This document shows, one piece after another, positions 52,775 to 56,569 of a DNA stretch of 56,569 bases. The notes below the pieces were generated by a model. It worked only from the letters and a program-made list of their open reading frames with translations, made no database searches and was not told where the DNA came from. The stretch covers positions 1-56,569 of the forward strand of contig NZ_WTFF01000012.1 of assembly GCF_019400985.1 (NCBI RefSeq), in the 5' to 3' direction. Made by a program: the position numbers and the translations under genes. The DNA comes from Streptomyces bambusae (GTDB lineage Bacteria; Actinomycetota; Actinomycetes; Streptomycetales; Streptomycetaceae). Numbering within the stretch: the first letter of the stretch is position 1; each line of letters starts with the position of its first letter.

Positions 52775-53766
52775 CACACCTCTCCCTGCTTGCGCAGCGA
52801 ACGCCGGTAGACCAGCGCGAAGATCATGAGCAGGGCGAGGATGAGCACGCCCCAGGTCGCGGAGCCGGCGAAGTCACGCGGGCTGGAGACGAAGGCCTCG
52901 CGGAAGGCCTGGGTCACCAGGATCTCGGTGGAGTCGCCCGGTCCGCCCCGGGTGAGCAGGAAGATCACCGGGAACATGTTGAAGGTCCAGATGGTGGAGA
53001 GCAGGATCACCGTCATGCTCACCGAGCGCAGTCCGGGCAGGGTGATGTGCCGGAAGCGCTGCCAGGCGCCGGCGCCGTCCATCTCGGCGGCCTCGTACAG
53101 CTCGCCGGGGATGGACTGCAGGCCGCCGAGCAGGGCGACCATCATGAACGGCACGCCCAGCCACACGTTGACGGTGATCACCGACAGCTTGGCCCAGGTC
53201 GGGTCGTCGAGCCACGGGACCGCCGCGATGCCGCCGCCTTCGAGGACCTTGTTGAGGATGCCGTTGTCGCGGTTGAAGAGGAACCGCCAGGCGAAGACGG
53301 AGACGAAGCCGGGGACGGCCCAGGGCAGGATGAGGGCCATCCGGTAGAAGCCGCGGCCGCGGAAGTTGCGGTTGAGCATGTTCGCCAGCGCGAGCCCGAG
53401 GGCGAAGGTGACGGACACGCACACGACGGTCCAGACGACCGTCCACACCAGCCGCTGCCAGAACACGGGGTCGGAGAGGACGGCCGTGTAGTTGTCCAGC
53501 CCGACGAACTCGTACGACGCCTCGATGGTGTTGGCGCCGATCGTACGGGCGACGTTGCGCTCGTTGGCATCGGTCAGCGACAGGTAGATGCCGCGGACCA
53601 GCGGCCACCCGATGATCACGCCGAGGACGAGCGCGACGGGCGCGACCATCGTCCAGGCGTACCAGTGGGTGGCGAGCGCGTGCTTGAGGCCGCCGCGGCC
53701 GCGGCCGCGGGCGACGTTGGTGTCGCCCGCGGCCTGTGCCGCTGTCCGGCTGGTGTGGACAGCCAT
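52771..53766 (-). CDS. malF: maltose/maltodextrin ABC permease MalF
   Basis: 331 aa from ATG 53766, eight bases after malE ends. TM1 is WTMVAPVALVLGVIIGWPLV. The periplasmic loop has YEFVGLDNYTAVLSDPVFWQ. The EAA motif is ELYEAAEMDGAGAWQRFRHI followed by TLPGLR near residue 235. It pairs with MalG to import maltodextrins. Confidence 0.95.
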   Translation of the reverse strand: MAVHTSRTAAQAAGDTNVARGRGRGGLKHALATHWYAWTMVAPVALVLGVIIGWPLVRGIYLSLTDANERNVARTIGANTIEASYEFVGLDNYTAVLSDPVFWQRLVWTVVWTVVCVSVTFALGLALANMLNRNFRGRGFYRMALILPWAVPGFVSVFAWRFLFNRDNGILNKVLEGGGIAAVPWLDDPTWAKLSVITVNVWLGVPFMMVALLGGLQSIPGELYEAAEMDGAGAWQRFRHITLPGLRSVSMTVILLSTIWTFNMFPVIFLLTRGGPGDSTEILVTQAFREAFVSSPRDFAGSATWGVLILALLMIFALVYRRSLRKQGEVW

Positions 53767-53774
53767 CGGTGTGA

Positions 53775-55049
53775 TTACTTCCAGCCCTTGAGGATCTTGC
53801 GGAACTCGACGCCGGCGGACTTGGCGGCGTCCTCAGGGGTCGCCGCGCCGGTGACCGCCTTGGTGTACTCGACCTTCAGCGGGTCGAAGAGGGAGCCGTT
53901 CTCCGGGATCCAGGCCCGCTCGACGGCCTTGTCGACGGCCGGCTTGAAGAACTGGACCATCTGGTTCGACTTGACGTCGGGCTGCTCGTAGGCGGCGGTC
54001 CGGGTCGGGAGCAGGCTGAGCTCCTTGGCGGCCTGCACCTGGACCTCCTGCGAGGACAGGTACTCGACGAAGGCGTGCGCGGCGGCGCGGTTCTTGGAAC
54101 CGGCGTAGACGGCGAGGTCGTGGCCGCCCTGCGGGCCGCCGGCCTTGGCGGAGCCGGCCGGGACCGGGGCGACGCCCAGGTTGGCCTTGTCGGCGAACTG
54201 CTCGCCGGCGTAGGTGTCCTTGATCGCCCACGGACCGTTGATCATCATCGCGACCTGGCCGGTCTTGAAGGCGGTCTGCATGTTCTGGTAGCCGTCGGTG
54301 GAGTTGGTGACGGCGGCGCCGGAGGCGACCAGGTCACGGGCGGCCTTGAAGGCCTTGACGCCGGCCGGGCCGTCGACCGTGACGGTCTTGTTCTTGGCGT
54401 CGACCAGGTCGCCGCCCTCGCCGTAGATCAGCGGGAGGAACCAGTAGGAGTCGTCGCCGCGGAGGTACAGGCCGGTCTTGCCGGTCTTCTCCTTGATCTT
54501 GGCGCTGGCCGTCTTCAGCTCCTCCAGGGTGGTGGGGGGCTGGACACCGGCGTCGGCGAGCATCTTCTTGTTGTAGAAGAGGCCGAGGGTGTCGATGACC
54601 TGCGGGACGGCGTACATCTGGTTCTCGTACTTGCCGCTGGCCGCCGCGGAGGGCAGGAACTCGGCGTCGACCTTCTTCGCGGTCTCGGCGGGGACCTTGT
54701 CCAGGTAGCCGAGGGAGGCGAAGTCGGCGACCCAGCCGACGTCGGCGCGGATGACGTCGGGGGCGTCGGCGCCGCTGCTGAACGCGTTCTTGACCTTGTT
54801 CTGCGCGTCGCCGTACGGGACGTTGACGTACTTGACGGTGACCTTGGGGTGCTTCGCCTGGAACGACTCGGCGATCTTCTGGAAGGTCGCCTTCTCCGTG
54901 TCGTTGGAGGTGTCCCACCAGGTGACCGTGCCGGAGAGCTCGCCGCCGGCGTCAGTGCTGCCGCCACCGTCGTTCTTGTCACCGCCGCAAGCCGTCGCCG
55001 CGAGCGCCAGGGCCGCGACCAGCGCGGTGGCCGCTATGCCACGCCGCAT
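53775..55049 (-). CDS. malE: maltose/maltodextrin-binding lipoprotein MalE
   Basis: 424 aa from ATG 55049 with GAAGGAG upstream. Lipobox LAATAC puts the lipidated cysteine at C21. The type I binding-protein body shows TVTWWDTSNDTEKATFQKIA, APDVIRADVGWVADFASLGY, MYAVPQVIDTLGLFYNKKML, VAMMINGPWAIKD and GGHDLAVYAGSKNRAAAHAF. It captures maltose and maltodextrins outside the membrane for MalFG. First gene of the operon; its promoter region carries a CTTGC-N11-GCAAG site. Confidence 0.96.
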   Translation of the reverse strand: MRRGIAATALVAALALAATACGGDKNDGGGSTDAGGELSGTVTWWDTSNDTEKATFQKIAESFQAKHPKVTVKYVNVPYGDAQNKVKNAFSSGADAPDVIRADVGWVADFASLGYLDKVPAETAKKVDAEFLPSAAASGKYENQMYAVPQVIDTLGLFYNKKMLADAGVQPPTTLEELKTASAKIKEKTGKTGLYLRGDDSYWFLPLIYGEGGDLVDAKNKTVTVDGPAGVKAFKAARDLVASGAAVTNSTDGYQNMQTAFKTGQVAMMINGPWAIKDTYAGEQFADKANLGVAPVPAGSAKAGGPQGGHDLAVYAGSKNRAAAHAFVEYLSSQEVQVQAAKELSLLPTRTAAYEQPDVKSNQMVQFFKPAVDKAVERAWIPENGSLFDPLKVEYTKAVTGAATPEDAAKSAGVEFRKILKGWK

Positions 55050-55132
55050 ATGAACTCCTTCGTCGATCCCGGCCGCGCCCTCGCGGTCCCGAGTTGCCAG
55101 GAACGTAACAAGGCTGAAAGCCATCCGAAAGG

Positions 55133-55155
55133 CCTTGCGGCAATTTTCTGCAAGG
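55133..55155. promoter_or_regulatory. MalR-type operator upstream of malE
   Basis: CCTTGC (55133-55138), 11 bases, GCAAGG (55150-55155): a 6-bp inverted repeat with core CTTGC-N11-GCAAG, 84-106 bases before malE. The same core and spacing recurs at 55336-55356. The remaining gap 55156-55293 shows no gene. Confidence 0.72.
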
Positions 55156-55293
55156 ACGGGGGATCGTTACATCCACGTGTCCGTAAGGTTGCCGCAGCTT
55201 GCTTCATCCGGAACGGCTTCCCGGACTCTGTTCGAGCCTTCTTCGGGTGGTCAGGCCCGCAACCCGGGGGTGGGAAGCGGCGTTGACCCCGTT

Positions 55294-56569
55294 ATGACCC
55301 ATGAGCTGACCGCCTCCCCGGCCACCCCCTCCCGTCTTGCAAGCGCTTCCAGCAAGACGACAGCAAACGGTGCCGGCTGGTGGCGCGATGCCGTCATCTA
55401 CCAGGTCTACGTCCGCTCCTTCGCCGACAGCGACGGCGACGGCATCGGGGACCTGCGCGGCATCCGGGAGCGCCTGCCGCACCTGGCCCGGCTCGGCGTG
55501 GACGCGGTCTGGCTCACCCCCTTCTACGTCTCCCCGCAGGCGGACGGCGGCTACGACGTCGCGGACTACCGGGCCGTGGACCCGGTCTTCGGCGACCTGT
55601 CCGACGCGGACGAGCTGGTCCGGGCCGCGCACGCGCTGGGGCTGCGGGTGATCGTGGACGTGGTGCCCAACCACACCTCGGACCGGCACCCGTGGTTCCA
55701 GGAGGCGCTGGCCGACCCGGGGCGGCGCGACCGCTACCACTTCCGCCCGGGCCGCGGGGCCGGCGGGGCGCTCCCGCCCAACGACTGGGAGTCGGTCTTC
55801 GGCGGCCCGGCCTGGACCCGGGTCCCGGACGGGGACTGGTACCTGCACCTGTTCGCGCCCGAGCAGCCCGACCTGAACTGGGAGCACGAGGAGGTGCGCG
55901 AGGAGTTCGCCTCCGTGCTGCGGTTCTGGCTGGACCTGGGCGTGGACGGCTTCCGGATCGACGTGGCGCACGGCATGGTCAAGGCGCCCGGCCTGCCGGA
56001 CATCGGGCGGGGGGCGCAGGCCACGCTGATCGGCACCGAGCCGCTGCCCTTCTTCGACCAGGACGGGGTGCACGAGATCCACCGCGCCTGGCGGCGGCTG
56101 CTCGACGAGTACGAGGGCCGGCGCATCGGGGTCGCGGAGGCCTGGGCCCCGAGCTCGGAGCGGCTCGCCCTGTACGTACGGCCGGACGAACTGCACCAGG
56201 CCTTCAACTTCCGGTTCCTGACCTGCCCGTGGGGCGCGGCGGCGATGCGCACGGTGATCGAGGAGTCGCTGACGGCGACGGCGTCGGTGGGCGCGCCCAC
56301 CACCTGGGTGCTGTCCAACCACGACGTGGTCCGCCACCGCACCCGCTACGGCGGCGGCCCGCGAGGGCTGGCCCGGGCCCGCGCCGCCGCCCTGCTGATG
56401 CTCGCCCTGCCGGGCTCGGCGTACCTCTACCAGGGCGAGGAGCTGGGCCTGCCGGAGGTCACCGACCTCCCGGACGCGGCCCGCCAGGACCCGGCGTTCC
56501 GGCGGGGGCGGGGCGGCGGGGCGGGCGGCGGGGCGAAGGCGGACGGCAGTGCGGGGGGCGGGGCCGGGG
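55294..56569 (+). CDS. second GH13 alpha-glucosidase, divergent from malE (cut by window edge)
   Basis: From ATG 55294, 425 residues visible. GWWRDAVIYQVYVRSFADSD, DVVPNHTSDRHPWF, GFRIDVAHG (nucleophile near 222), VAEAWAP, VLSNHDVVRH and YLYQGEELGLPEVTDLPDAA. It parallels AglA almost block by block, so it is a paralogue of the gene at 50026. Where AglA continues after DPSFFRAAG, this protein has a Gly-rich repeat (RRGRGGGAGGGAKADG) up to the window end. A MalR-type inverted repeat lies inside its first codons. It probably also acts on imported maltodextrins. Confidence 0.9.
   Translation, partial: MTHELTASPATPSRLASASSKTTANGAGWWRDAVIYQVYVRSFADSDGDGIGDLRGIRERLPHLARLGVDAVWLTPFYVSPQADGGYDVADYRAVDPVFGDLSDADELVRAAHALGLRVIVDVVPNHTSDRHPWFQEALADPGRRDRYHFRPGRGAGGALPPNDWESVFGGPAWTRVPDGDWYLHLFAPEQPDLNWEHEEVREEFASVLRFWLDLGVDGFRIDVAHGMVKAPGLPDIGRGAQATLIGTEPLPFFDQDGVHEIHRAWRRLLDEYEGRRIGVAEAWAPSSERLALYVRPDELHQAFNFRFLTCPWGAAAMRTVIEESLTATASVGAPTTWVLSNHDVVRHRTRYGGGPRGLARARAAALLMLALPGSAYLYQGEELGLPEVTDLPDAARQDPAFRRGRGGGAGGGAKADGSAGGGAG
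55334..55358. promoter_or_regulatory. MalR-type operator inside the second alpha-glucosidase gene
   Basis: GTCTTGC (55334-55340), 11 bases including the palindrome AAGCGCTT, then GCAAGAC (55352-55358): a perfect 7-bp inverted repeat. It lies 40-64 bases into the coding sequence, encoding residues 14-22, where it could act as a roadblock or as the second site of a looped repressor complex with 55133-55155. Confidence 0.65.

Noticed and set aside
1..56569. tRNA, rRNA or prophage/integrase genes that could explain the island
   Set aside because: None could be recognised on either strand; the repeat at the island ends is in protein-gene 3' ends, not in a tRNA.

Overview
The window is chromosomal DNA from a Streptomyces or very close relative. 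It is very GC-rich with strongly G/C third codon positions, GTG and TTG starts are common, and many neighbouring genes are coupled by 4-base ATGA, GTGA or TTGA overlaps. It carries a type II glutamine synthetase behind a GlnR box, a MalR-type maltodextrin operon without its own ATPase, and several XRE/DUF397/DUF6879 regulatory cassettes typical of the genus. No rRNA, tRNA, CRISPR array or replication origin was seen.

Layout. 1-3.4 kb: a hydrolase divergent from a MarR regulator, a MocR-type regulator and a membrane protein. 3.4-9.0 kb: a compact accessory island flanked by a perfect 17-bp direct repeat (3385-3401 and 8975-8991) that carries the stop codons of the two flanking convergent genes. 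It holds a SAM methyltransferase and a frameshifted XRE regulator on one strand. Divergent from these are a 43-aa peptide, a JmjC/ROX-type hydroxylase, an aldo/keto reductase and a kinase-fold phosphotransferase. It looks like a peptide-modification (RiPP-like) cluster of a type I do not recognise and is the main candidate for an undescribed system. 9-23 kb: core genes, including a Gfo/Idh oxidoreductase, glnII with its GlnR box, a short Cys-Cys leader-like ORF before a winged-helix protein, a PepSY/His-rich membrane pair, a tyrosine phosphatase, a diiron-like hydrolase coupled to an iron-sulfur reductase, a TetR regulator and an acetyltransferase.

23-31 kb: secreted starch degradation. A 1806-aa amylase-pullulanase, an alpha-amylase with a starch-binding domain, a MalR-type promoter/operator and a small secreted lectin. 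31-36 kb: SMI1/KNR4 protein, acetyltransferase, DUF11 surface protein and a HTH protein with a C-terminal zinc-ribbon-like motif. 36-48 kb: a patchy region rich in XRE, DUF397, DUF6879 and ATPase cassettes, several degenerate. It includes a four-gene coupled operon broken by at least three single-base frameshifts, a DUF397 fragment, a transposase remnant, an M48 peptidase, an MFS transporter and a double-VOC protein. 48-56.6 kb: DUF2278 protein, then the maltose/maltodextrin operon malE-malF-malG-aglA-malR on the minus strand, with a second, divergent alpha-glucosidase running off the right edge.

The starch genes and the mal operon form one functional system. Secreted amylase and pullulanase release maltodextrins, MalEFG import them and the alpha-glucosidases hydrolyse them. 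MalR probably controls the set through CTTGC half-sites seen at both promoter regions. Several single-base frameshifts (near 4556, 37720, 38515, 38640 and 39450) are either pseudogenisation or assembly errors, and raw reads would decide.
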